Of a stretch of DNA of 64,000 nt, positions 25,704 through 33,331 are shown in pieces. Each line of letters begins with the position of its first letter. Position 1 is the first letter of the stretch. The notes beneath the pieces were generated by a model. The model was not told the DNA's origin, ran no database searches, and worked only from the letters and a program-made list of their open reading frames with translations. This DNA is from Sagittula salina (GTDB taxonomy: Bacteria > Pseudomonadota > Alphaproteobacteria > Rhodobacterales > Rhodobacteraceae), in assembly GCF_017813235.1 (NCBI RefSeq), contig NZ_JAGISH010000013.1, forward strand, positions 30,028-94,027, read 5' to 3'. A program made the translations under genes and the position numbers.

Positions 25704-27875
25704 ATGCCGCATTACGACGTATCGCTGACCGATCTGCAATCCACCGGCCGCCACGTGCAGGATGACCATTTCGCCGCGAACGCCCTGCAGGCCGTCAACA
25801 TCGACGAACATGGCCACGCGGGCCCCACCGACGGCTTCCAGTCCGCGATCGAGACGCTGGATATCAACCATATCCGCTATCCCGGCGGCGCCACCGAGAA
25901 TGTCATCGACATCACCCGCCTGCAGAACGGACAGGTCCGCGACGAGGTCGCCCGCGTGCTCGACTGGGCGCGCACCGGCGGCACCGACGGCGGCCCGGTC
26001 AAGGTTACGCTGGTGCTGCCGACCAAGACCGATATCCCCCCGAAACAGGTGCAGGCCTTCATGGAGAAGGTGCTGACCGACTACGGCGATGTCATCGAGT
26101 CGCTGGAGATCGGCAACGAATACTCCATCGGGCGCTACGTGGCGGGGGCCGACCGCAGCGCGCACCCGGAGGACAATCCCGACGGCGACTTCGTCTCCTC
26201 CATGTCGGAGGAGGAATACGGCATCGCCGCCAACCGGGTGATCAACGCCTCGCTCGACGCCATGGCGGCGGTGCAGGCGCGCGGCATCGATGCCGACCCG
26301 AAGATCCTCGTCCAGATCGGCGAACCGCAGGGGCCGGGGAGCAGCTTCAAGGGCACGGGCACCTTCGAGGATGCCAGCCGCGCCATCCTCGCGGAACTCG
26401 ACCAGCGCGCGCTCGATGCCATCGACGGCGGCGTGGCGCATTACTACTACAATCAGGATCATTCGGACGGTCAGGCCTTTGAACACAGCTGGCAGGAGCA
26501 CCGCAGCCTCGACTACCGGAGCGACAATTTCAGCGATCTGCTGGGCCGGGACGTCGATCTCTACATCACCGAATGGAACGTGCTGGCCAGCAACTACGAG
26601 CAGCTGGGCGCCGCCAGCACCGGCATCCTGCTGGAGATGTTCGAATTCATGGTGCAGGCGGGGGTGCAAGATGCCTTTGTCTGGCCGCTGCAGCACCGCA
26701 CCGGGTCCAATATCGCGGGCAACCGGCAGGTGGACGAGATCGAGCTGACCATCGGCGGCACCGCCTTCCAGATGATGTCCGAGAGCCTGCGCCCCCAGGA
26801 AAGCGAGACCGGCCGCGTGACGGAGTTCGAGAGCATCGCCTCCGACAGCACCGGCAGCGGCGGCAAGGTCGAGGTCAACGTCTTCAGCAGCGACTACCAG
26901 GACGTGCTCTTCGTCAGCCTGCGCGATCTCGACCGCGCCACCGTCGACCTGAACATCCAGCCCTTTCTGGACGACGCGCTGTCGGTCACGGTGGATCAGG
27001 TGACGATCGACACCAGCACCGCCGACGGGCTGTCGGACATGGCGGACGAGGCGGGGCTGAACCGCATCGGGCGCCGCGTCATCGACCGGGAGGAGGCCGA
27101 TCAGCTGCGCACGCTGGCCTTCTTCGAGGAGGGCAACAAGAACCACCTGCGCGAGATGGCCAACGGCACCTTCCAGACCTACCTGCCGACCTTCGACAGC
27201 ATCCTGCCGCTGGTCGCCAACCCGCGCGGCGTGGAGGATTACTACTTTGCCACGGAAACCGACGTGGATGCGCTGATCACCCGGCTGGAGGGCGACTTTC
27301 TGGGCGCGGGCGTCGTCGGGCTGACCATGATGCCCTACGACATGGTGCGCATCGTGATCGACCACAGCGTCGAGCAGCGCGGCACGGCGGGCGACGACCT
27401 GCTGCTGGGCGGCACCGGGGCGGACGCGCTGATCGGCGCCTTCGGCAACGACATCCTGCGCGGCGGGGAGGCGAACGACACGCTGAAGGGCGGCTACGGC
27501 GACGACCTGCTCGATGGCGGCGAGGGCGAGGACTACCTCGTGGCGGGGGATGGCGCGGATACGCTGCTGGGCGGCGCGGGCGATGACGTCTTCGTGCTGA
27601 CCACGGGTGCGGCGACGGTGGACGGCGGCGACGGCCACGATGTGGTGCGGCTGGACATGGCCTCCGACGCGGTTGAGTATGGCTTCCTCGACGGGCGGTT
27701 CGTCATCCTGACCGATACCGGCATCGTGGAGGTCCGCGACGTGGAGCGGTTGCAGTTCGACGATGGCGGCATGGCGCCGGATGACGCGCTGGTGACGGTG
27801 ATGCTCTCGGCAGAGGCGGAGAGTTCGGAGTCCGCTGCCGCTGCCGCCGCCGAACCGGAGGGGCTGATGGGGTAA
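25704..27875 (+). CDS. Secreted clan GH-A-like glycoside hydrolase with RTX tail
   Basis: 723 aa. Residues ~1-400 look like a (beta/alpha)8 hydrolase: IRYPGGATENV, then SLEIGNEYS with the Asn-Glu acid/base pair (N138-E139), and LYITEWNVLA with the nucleophile Glu (E290), as in GH39/GH51/GH79-type enzymes. Residues ~555-640 carry calcium-binding RTX nonapeptides (GGTGADALIGAFGNDILRGG). There is no Sec signal peptide, so type I secretion through the RTX tail is expected; no transporter for it is in the window. The start at 25704 follows AGGAGA. It is probably a hydrolase that trims or releases matrix polysaccharide. The exact GH family is not certain. Confidence 0.78.
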   Translation: MPHYDVSLTDLQSTGRHVQDDHFAANALQAVNIDEHGHAGPTDGFQSAIETLDINHIRYPGGATENVIDITRLQNGQVRDEVARVLDWARTGGTDGGPVKVTLVLPTKTDIPPKQVQAFMEKVLTDYGDVIESLEIGNEYSIGRYVAGADRSAHPEDNPDGDFVSSMSEEEYGIAANRVINASLDAMAAVQARGIDADPKILVQIGEPQGPGSSFKGTGTFEDASRAILAELDQRALDAIDGGVAHYYYNQDHSDGQAFEHSWQEHRSLDYRSDNFSDLLGRDVDLYITEWNVLASNYEQLGAASTGILLEMFEFMVQAGVQDAFVWPLQHRTGSNIAGNRQVDEIELTIGGTAFQMMSESLRPQESETGRVTEFESIASDSTGSGGKVEVNVFSSDYQDVLFVSLRDLDRATVDLNIQPFLDDALSVTVDQVTIDTSTADGLSDMADEAGLNRIGRRVIDREEADQLRTLAFFEEGNKNHLREMANGTFQTYLPTFDSILPLVANPRGVEDYYFATETDVDALITRLEGDFLGAGVVGLTMMPYDMVRIVIDHSVEQRGTAGDDLLLGGTGADALIGAFGNDILRGGEANDTLKGGYGDDLLDGGEGEDYLVAGDGADTLLGGAGDDVFVLTTGAATVDGGDGHDVVRLDMASDAVEYGFLDGRFVILTDTGIVEVRDVERLQFDDGGMAPDDALVTVMLSAEAESSESAAAAAAEPEGLMG

Positions 27876-27931
27876 GCGGGGCCGAAGACCCCCGCCCCTT
27901 GGGGCCGAAGGGTCCCTGCCCGCCAAACCCG

Positions 27932-28768
27932 TCACAATTCCAGCAGCATCTTGTGGTCGCGCCGGAGCAGCATCAGCCCGGCCACCAGCGTGCCCAGTCC
28001 CAGCGCCAGCACATAGATCTCCGACACATAGGGCGCGCTGTAGGTCGGGTAGAAGCCGCGCCGCACGAGGCCGATCACATGCACCAGCGGGTTGAACCAC
28101 AGCCAGTCCCGGTAGGGTTCGGGGATGCTGTCGAACAGGAAGAAGATGCAGGAGACCAGAAACAGCGGCCGCATGGCGATGGACCAGATCCGCTGGTAGA
28201 TCGGGAACCGCACCGTCAGGTAGCTGTTCAGCGTGCCCACCCCCAGCGTCAGCAGTCCCACCAGTGCGTAGGCGGTGACGATGGTGCCGCCGTCGGGTCT
28301 CACCCGCGTTTCGAACACCGCCATGATCCCGCCCAGCACGATGTAGCCGACCAGCACCTGCACCATGAGGTTCAGCGCGAACCGCGCCGCGATGGCATCG
28401 ACAAAGGTCACCCGCGGGTAGACCAGCAGCGGGCGGGAGTAGTTCAGCGCCTGCGACAGCTTCCCCGTGATGTCGGTGAACAGGATGAAGGGCAGCATCC
28501 CCGTGGCGTAGAACATGGCAAAGTTCTTCCCCAGCGAGGGCGCGTGAAAGCTGATGGAGAAGACCGCCGTCAAAAGCGCGATGCCCGCCACCGGCTCCAG
28601 CACGGCCCAGAGATAGCCGCCCGGTGACCGCCCGTAGGTGGTGGACATCTCCCGCAGCATCAGCGCCGCCACCGCGCGCAGCGTCACCAGACGCGGCAGT
28701 GGCCTGCGGCGGCGCAAGGGGGGCCCTTTCGGGGCGAGAGGGGCAGGCATGCGGATCCACTCCGTCAT
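27932..28768 (-). CDS. Capsule-type polysaccharide ABC exporter, permease (KpsM-like)
   Basis: ABC-2 membrane protein of about 278 aa with six predicted helices. MSTTYGRSPGGYLWAVLEPV is the conserved KpsM/CtrC start of the membrane domain, and WFNPLVHVIGLVRRGFYPTY is the usual C-terminal signature. It forms the channel with the ATPase at 30291. The ATG at 28768 is chosen because a longer frame would run into the divergent kpsE-like gene; an ATG at 28750 is also possible. It is transcribed away from its two partner genes. Confidence 0.88.
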   Translation of the reverse strand: MTEWIRMPAPLAPKGPPLRRRRPLPRLVTLRAVAALMLREMSTTYGRSPGGYLWAVLEPVAGIALLTAVFSISFHAPSLGKNFAMFYATGMLPFILFTDITGKLSQALNYSRPLLVYPRVTFVDAIAARFALNLMVQVLVGYIVLGGIMAVFETRVRPDGGTIVTAYALVGLLTLGVGTLNSYLTVRFPIYQRIWSIAMRPLFLVSCIFFLFDSIPEPYRDWLWFNPLVHVIGLVRRGFYPTYSAPYVSEIYVLALGLGTLVAGLMLLRRDHKMLLEL

Positions 28769-28833
28769 CTGGGGCGCTCCGAAGGGGGCGTCCCCTTTGT
28801 GACGCGTAAAGCTTTCATAGAGGTTTATCGGCC

Positions 28834-30261
28834 ATGCTCCGATCCGCGTCGGACAACAGCGGAAGACATGCCTTGAGCCAGGTGAAGAAGATCCCAACCC
28901 CGCCGGATCAGCCAAAGGGCCAGGCCCCCTCCCCCTCGCCGGTTGCGACCGCCGAAACCGCGCTGCAATCGCTGGAGCCGCGCGCCCAGCCCGGCACCCG
29001 CATCACGCCCGTTCAGCCTCATCCCCAGCCCCACCACCCGCCGCCCCATCAGCCGCGCCCCGCCGCGCGCCCGATGCGGGCGCAGCCCACCGCCGGGGCG
29101 GCGCGGCTCAGACGGCGGCACTGGGCGCTGCTGTGCAGCTTCGCCTTCGGCGTGCTGCTTCCGGCGGCGCTGGTGGGGCTTTACCTCTTGACGCGGGCGG
29201 CGGATCAGTATGCCTCCACCGTGGCCTTCTCCGTCCGTACGGAGAAGGCGAACCCGGCGGTGGAACTGCTGGGCGGGATCACCGCGCTGTCGGGATCGTC
29301 GTCGTCCTCGGATACCGACATCCTCCACGAATACCTGCAAAGCCAGAAGATCGTCGCCGACATCGACGCCCAGATCGACCTGCGCGCCATGTGGTCCGGG
29401 CCCTACGACCGCGACCCGTGGTTCGCCTTCGACCAATCCGGCACGATCGAGGATCTGGTGGAGCAATGGGCCCGCATGGTGCGTCTCTCCTACGACGATG
29501 GCGCCGGGCTGATCGAGGTGCGCGTGCTGGCGTTTACACCGCAGGACGCGCAGACCATCGCGCAGGCGCTCTTTGACCACTCCAGCCGGATGATCAACGA
29601 ACTCTCGGATATCGCGCGCGAGGATGCCATTCGCTACGCCCGCGCCGACCTAGACGAGGCGCAGGCCCGGCTGTCGACGGCACGCGCGGCGGTGACGCGC
29701 TTTCGCAATGAAAACCAGATGGTCGATCCGGCCGCCGACCTCGAAAGCCAGGCGGGGCTGCTGGGGTCGCTGCAGCAGCAACTGGCGAACCTGCTGGTGG
29801 AATACGACCTGCTGGCGATCCGCACGCGCAAGGACGACCCCCGCCTGCGTCAGGCTGAGGCCCGGATCACGGTGGTGCGCAACCGTATCGAGGAGGAGCG
29901 CCGCAAGCTCGGGCTGGCGGGCACGGGTGAGGCGGAGACCGTGCCGGACGATGGCAGCCCGGATGGCGGTCCCGGTCGAAGCAAGGGCCCCTATGCCACG
30001 CTTTACGGCGAATACGAACGGCTGGTGGTCGACCGCGAATTCGCGGAGGCAAGCTATACCGCGGCCCGTGCCGGCTTCGACGCCGCCCGCGCTGAGGCCC
30101 GCCGTCAGAGCCGCTACCTCGCCGCCTACGTCCGGCCCACGCTGGCGCAAAGCGCGCGCTTCCCCGAACGCGGCGTGCTGATGGGGTTGGCAAGCCTGCT
30201 GATCCTGCTGGTCTGGGGGACGCTGATCCTCGTGCTCTATGCGCTGCGGGACCGGCGGTAG
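28834..30261 (+). CDS. Capsule polysaccharide export inner-membrane protein (KpsE-like)
   Basis: 475 aa. A cytoplasmic Pro/His-rich leader (HPQPHHPPPHQPRPAARP, about 60-80) precedes a first membrane helix (about 100-120), then a periplasmic domain starting STVAFSVRTEKANPAVELLG, typical of the KpsE/CtrB/BexC chain-length family. Coiled coil follows (about 245-345), and the second helix is at the C-terminus (LMGLASLLILLVWGTLILVL). It bridges the ABC exporter to the outer-membrane channel. It diverges from the KpsM-like gene and lies 29 bases before the KpsT-like gene. Confidence 0.88.
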   Translation: MLRSASDNSGRHALSQVKKIPTPPDQPKGQAPSPSPVATAETALQSLEPRAQPGTRITPVQPHPQPHHPPPHQPRPAARPMRAQPTAGAARLRRRHWALLCSFAFGVLLPAALVGLYLLTRAADQYASTVAFSVRTEKANPAVELLGGITALSGSSSSSDTDILHEYLQSQKIVADIDAQIDLRAMWSGPYDRDPWFAFDQSGTIEDLVEQWARMVRLSYDDGAGLIEVRVLAFTPQDAQTIAQALFDHSSRMINELSDIAREDAIRYARADLDEAQARLSTARAAVTRFRNENQMVDPAADLESQAGLLGSLQQQLANLLVEYDLLAIRTRKDDPRLRQAEARITVVRNRIEEERRKLGLAGTGEAETVPDDGSPDGGPGRSKGPYATLYGEYERLVVDREFAEASYTAARAGFDAARAEARRQSRYLAAYVRPTLAQSARFPERGVLMGLASLLILLVWGTLILVLYALRDRR

Positions 30262-30290
30262 AGGCCGGTAGCCGCTGGAAGGAATGAGCC

Positions 30291-30959
30291 GTGATCCGCT
30301 TCGAGAACGTCACCAAGCGCTACGTCACCGACGGCAAGGTGAAGACCGTGGTCGAGGGCCTCGACCTCGACCTGCCGACGGGACGGTCGGTGGCGCTGCT
30401 TGGCCGCAATGGCGCGGGAAAGTCGACGCTGCTGCGGATGGTTTCGGGCGCCACCCTGCCCACCGAGGGGCGCATCGTCACCCGCGGCCTCGTGTCCTGG
30501 CCCGTGGGCTTCGCCGGCAGCTTTCACCCCGATCTCACGGGGGCGCAGAACTGCCGCTTCATCGCGCGCATCTACGGCGTGGATACCGAGGAACTGGCCG
30601 ACTTCGTCGAGGAGTTCGCGGGCATCGGCATGCACTTCCGCCTGCCGATCCGCACCTATTCGTCGGGCATGCGCTCGCGGCTGGCTTTCGGTGTCTCCAT
30701 GGGCATCCGCTTCGACACCTACCTCGTGGACGAGATCACCGCCGTGGGTGACGCGGCCTTTCGCGAACGCTCCGACGCGCTCTTTGCCACGCGACTGGAA
30801 ACCGCAGGCGCCGTGGTCTGCAGCCACGCCATGCCGCAACTGCGCAGGCTCTGCGACTGCGGCATCGTGCTGGAACTCGGCCGGGCGTATTTCCACGACG
30901 ATGTGGAGGACGCCATCGCCCATCACCGAGAGATCATGGCCCGGCTCGCCGCTGCCTGA
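30291..30959 (+). CDS. Capsule-type polysaccharide ABC exporter, ATPase (KpsT-like)
   Basis: 222 aa. Walker A is GRNGAGKST (38-46), the signature motif is YSSGMRSRLAFGVSM (KpsT-type 'SSGM' in place of LSGGQ), and Walker B is TYLVDEITAVGD. It powers export with the permease at 27932. Translation starts at GTG 30291, preceded by GGAAGGAATGAG. A GTTTCGCGCGCGAAAC palindrome lies 18 bases after the stop. Confidence 0.93.
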   Translation: MIRFENVTKRYVTDGKVKTVVEGLDLDLPTGRSVALLGRNGAGKSTLLRMVSGATLPTEGRIVTRGLVSWPVGFAGSFHPDLTGAQNCRFIARIYGVDTEELADFVEEFAGIGMHFRLPIRTYSSGMRSRLAFGVSMGIRFDTYLVDEITAVGDAAFRERSDALFATRLETAGAVVCSHAMPQLRRLCDCGIVLELGRAYFHDDVEDAIAHHREIMARLAAA

Positions 30960-30976
30960 AACGACTCTGTCCCGGC

Positions 30977-31116
30977 GTTTCGCGCGCGAAACCTGTCTGC
31001 GCCCCTGGAGAAGGACGCGCAGCCCTGCCGCTTCTCCTTGGACAAATACCTCCGGCGGGATCGCGGCACGCGCGGGGGCAGCGCCCCTATCCCTCGCGTG
31101 GTTTCGCGCGCGAAAC
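30977..31116. repeat. Two GTTTCGCGCGCGAAAC palindromes around a half GTATTT-type repeat
   Basis: Exact 16-bp copies lie at 30977-30992 and 31101-31116. Between them is a single right-hand arm of the larger intergenic repeat (CTTCTCCTTGG ... AAATACCTCC) plus GGGGGCAGCGCCCC. The second copy runs into AGTCTCTATA, a degraded half of the GAAACAG-N3-CTGTTTC motif. Confidence 0.8.
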
Positions 31117-31121
31117 AGTCT

Positions 31122-32057
31122 CTATACACGCCCCAAAGCGGCCGCGAGCCAGAGCGCGGCGTCGGCAGGCGCGTGCCTGCGCGACACGCCCAGCCGCGCC
31201 AGCCGCGCGGCCCGGGCGGGGCCGGCGCGCGGCGCGCGGTCCAGGTCCGACAGAAGCGCGTGCGCCTCCCGCATCAGCCAGGGCGCGGCCCGGGCGAGGG
31301 CCGTGCGGTTGGCGGCCTGCAGGCGCGGGCCTTCGGGTCCCAGCACGCGGGCAAGGCGGGAGAGCCGTGCCAGCACCCCGCGCGGGGCGCCCAGAACGTT
31401 GCCTGTGTGCTGGCGGTAGTCCAGCACCACCGCCGGATCGCAGATCACCGTGCCGCCGCAGGCGGTGACCAGCAGGTAGAGCCACCAGTCGTGGAAGGGC
31501 ACATCAACGGCCCCCACCGCGCGCACCAGCGCCAGCGCCGCCGGGTTGAGCACGGCGGCATGCCCCGACACCCGGTTTTCCACCAGTGCGTTGCCAAAAC
31601 TGGCCGCGCCGTGGTGTTGCCGCGACCAGCCCAGCGGACGGCCATCGGCGGTGACATGGCGGCTGCGGGCACTGTAGACGGCGGGGGCAAGGGGCGCGCA
31701 GGACGCCATTTCGAGGCGAAACAGAGCCTGTTTCAGCTTCTCCGGATACCAGATGTCGTCCTGATCGCTGAGCGCCACGGGCGCATCCAGCGTGCCCTCC
31801 GGCAGGTCGGACGCGCAGAGCAGATCGAGGAAATGCGCCGCCGCCCCCCGGCAGGGGCCTGCGCGCAGGGTGACGCGGGCCGGGTTTCGCGCGCGAAACG
31901 CCGCAAGGATTTCAGGCGTCGCATCGCGCGACCCGTCGTCCGAGGCCACGAGGTGCCAGTCCACGCCCTCCTGCGCCGCGATTGAGGCAAGCTGCGCCTC
32001 CAGATGCGCCGCGCCCTCGTGGCAGGCCATCAGGATGGTGACGCGGGGCAGGGGCAT
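31122..32057 (-). CDS. GT2 family glycosyltransferase
   Basis: 311 aa. VTILMACHEGAAHLEAQLAS, LVASDDGSRDATPEIL and ALSDQDDIWYPEKL (donor-binding DxD) are characteristic of the rhamnosyl/galactosyl GT2 group. C-terminal DYRQHTGNVLGAP is typical of rhamnosyltransferases near rml genes. The start at 32057 places the GT-A strand at residue 6. A GTTTCGCGCGCGAAAC palindrome (31884) and a GAAACAG-AGC-CTGTTTC palindrome (31718) lie inside the coding region without breaking it. It may use dTDP-rhamnose from the rml operon; this is inferred. Confidence 0.85.
   Translation of the reverse strand: MPLPRVTILMACHEGAAHLEAQLASIAAQEGVDWHLVASDDGSRDATPEILAAFRARNPARVTLRAGPCRGAAAHFLDLLCASDLPEGTLDAPVALSDQDDIWYPEKLKQALFRLEMASCAPLAPAVYSARSRHVTADGRPLGWSRQHHGAASFGNALVENRVSGHAAVLNPAALALVRAVGAVDVPFHDWWLYLLVTACGGTVICDPAVVLDYRQHTGNVLGAPRGVLARLSRLARVLGPEGPRLQAANRTALARAAPWLMREAHALLSDLDRAPRAGPARAARLARLGVSRRHAPADAALWLAAALGRV
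31718..31734. repeat. GAAACAG-AGC-CTGTTTC palindrome inside a gene
   Basis: Perfect 7-bp arms with a 3-base spacer, located within the glycosyltransferase coding sequence, where it encodes KQALFR on the minus strand. Confidence 0.7.
31884..31899. repeat. GTTTCGCGCGCGAAAC palindrome inside a gene
   Basis: Exact 16-bp copy within the glycosyltransferase gene, encoding AFRAR on the minus strand. Confidence 0.85.
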
Positions 32058-32261
32058 CGGGCGACTCCGGGGCGGGTTCTGGGAGAGTTCTGGGCGGGGC
32101 TGGAAAGCACTGGGCCGATCCTCCGCCTGAAAGGTAAAATTCCCGACAATCTCCGCTTTGCCGCCGCAGCCCCCGGCGCGGGGGCGACGCATCCTCCTGA
32201 GACGTATCCGGCCGAGACTTCCCGCCTTCGCGGGCCGGACGCGCGCGCCGCCGAAATCGGA

Positions 32262-32875
32262 GAACCGGGGGACGATCTGCTGGCGGGCGGCGCCATGGGC
32301 GACACCATACCGGGGCAGAGCGGGCGGACGTTCTGTCGGGCGATGCGGGCGACGACCTGATCGTGGCGGAGACGGCAGATCCCGGTTTCGACGCCGCTGC
32401 GGGCCAGGTGGTCGGCTGTTTCAGGCGACGCTGGGGCGGCAACCGGCGCTCGAGACATGGCTGGGTACCATGGACAACGGCATGACGCGCGCCTAGGTGG
32501 TCGAGCGGTTCGCGAATACCGCGGAATTCGTGAACCTGACCCATGACGGCATGGTCGGCTTCATGCGCGGACAGGGGGGACGACACGCTGACCGGCGGGG
32601 CGGGCAACGATACGCTGTTCGGCGGCGCGCGGGCCGATACCTTCATCTTCGACGCGACGCAGGCGGGGACAGACCATGTGGTCGGGCTGGAGGCCTGGGA
32701 TCAGGCGGTGATCGAGAACGCGCCTTGGAGCGATATCTCCGAGATCATGGCGATGCTGGTGCAGGAGGGCCATGATGTGGTGCTGGATCTGGGCGCCGCT
32801 CAGAGGTCTGGTAAGATCGTCTTCGACAACACGTACCTGCACGAGATCCGCTCCGACCTTTTCCTGTTGGAATAG
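32262..32875 (+). pseudogene. Decayed RTX/DUF4214 protein
   Basis: Fragments in different frames together match the C-terminal half of the intact protein at 33332. GDDLLAGGAMGDTI and DAGDDLIVAETADPGFDA are RTX-like; after a frame change near 32412, GRLFQATLGRQPALETWLG and DNGMTRA match the DUF4214 repeat. A TAG stop is at 32494-32496. The frame then resumes with VVERFANTAEFVNLTHDG, shifts at a G6 run (32574-32579), and ends with GAGNDTLFGGARADTFIF to 32875. The pattern is of a duplicated copy losing function. Confidence 0.75.
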
Positions 32876-32950
32876 GCATCTTTGGGTGAGTGAGAGACTG
32901 TTTTGGCGGCAGCGGACAAGGAATTCCGATCCGCCTGACCGGTCGGGATC

Positions 32951-32986
32951 GTGAGTATTTCCACTAACGTGAGTATTTCCACTAAG
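32951..32986. repeat. 18-bp tandem direct repeat
   Basis: GTGAGTATTTCCACTAAC is followed immediately by a second copy with one change (final C to G). It could be a paired regulator-binding site for the downstream CAP-RTX gene or a replication slip. Confidence 0.6.
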
Positions 32987-33134
32987 AAGACGCTGGGGGC
33001 GCGACGGGAGCATCGTTGGGGCATCGTGAATAGGGACCGGTGCAGGGTGCGCGACCCGGGCTTCTTTGCTTCGTAAATACTCCCGCCGGAGGCATCCGCC
33101 CTTTCTCCTAGCGAAGAAAGGCGATTTTGCGCTT

Positions 33135-33161
33135 AAACAGAGCCTGTTTCGCGCGCGAAAC
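33135..33161. repeat. Composite palindrome (both motif families overlapping)
   Basis: AAACAG-AGC-CTGTTT (33135-33149) shares its right arm with GTTTCGCGCGCGAAAC (33146-33161). This is the clearest case showing that the two short palindrome families belong together. Confidence 0.8.
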
Positions 33162-33331
33162 CACAGGACCAGACCACGGGTCAGGCACGCGGCACCGGCA
33201 CGCGGGGGGCGGGCATGTCGTGAAACTTCTAACGAAACGCCGCCCCGCGACGCCGGGGCGTGGCGCAAAACCGCCAGATTTCGAGGGCCTTCTTCCCCCT
33301 GCGGGGGCGCGGGGTGCGAAGGAGGCCGGGT

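Larger units (their letters stand above)
32876..33331. other. Intergenic region rich in short repeats
   Basis: No gene recognised. It contains an 18-bp tandem repeat (32951-32986), a right-hand arm of the larger GTATTT-type intergenic repeat (about 33060-33090), and the overlapping palindrome pair at 33135-33161. The last bases carry the AAGGAGG site for the next gene. Confidence 0.6.

Noticed and set aside
25614..28760. Very long minus-strand open frame (over 1000 codons) opposite the hydrolase gene
   Set aside because: It is the antisense shadow of a high-GC gene. The plus-strand reading has catalytic motifs, RTX repeats and a ribosome-binding site; the minus-strand reading is His/Gly/Arg-rich with no motifs.
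10832..33161. The GTTTCGCGCGCGAAAC copies as the plasmid parS sites
   Set aside because: The arms resemble chromosomal parS, but no exact copy lies near parAB and several lie within unrelated genes. Kept only as one hypothesis.
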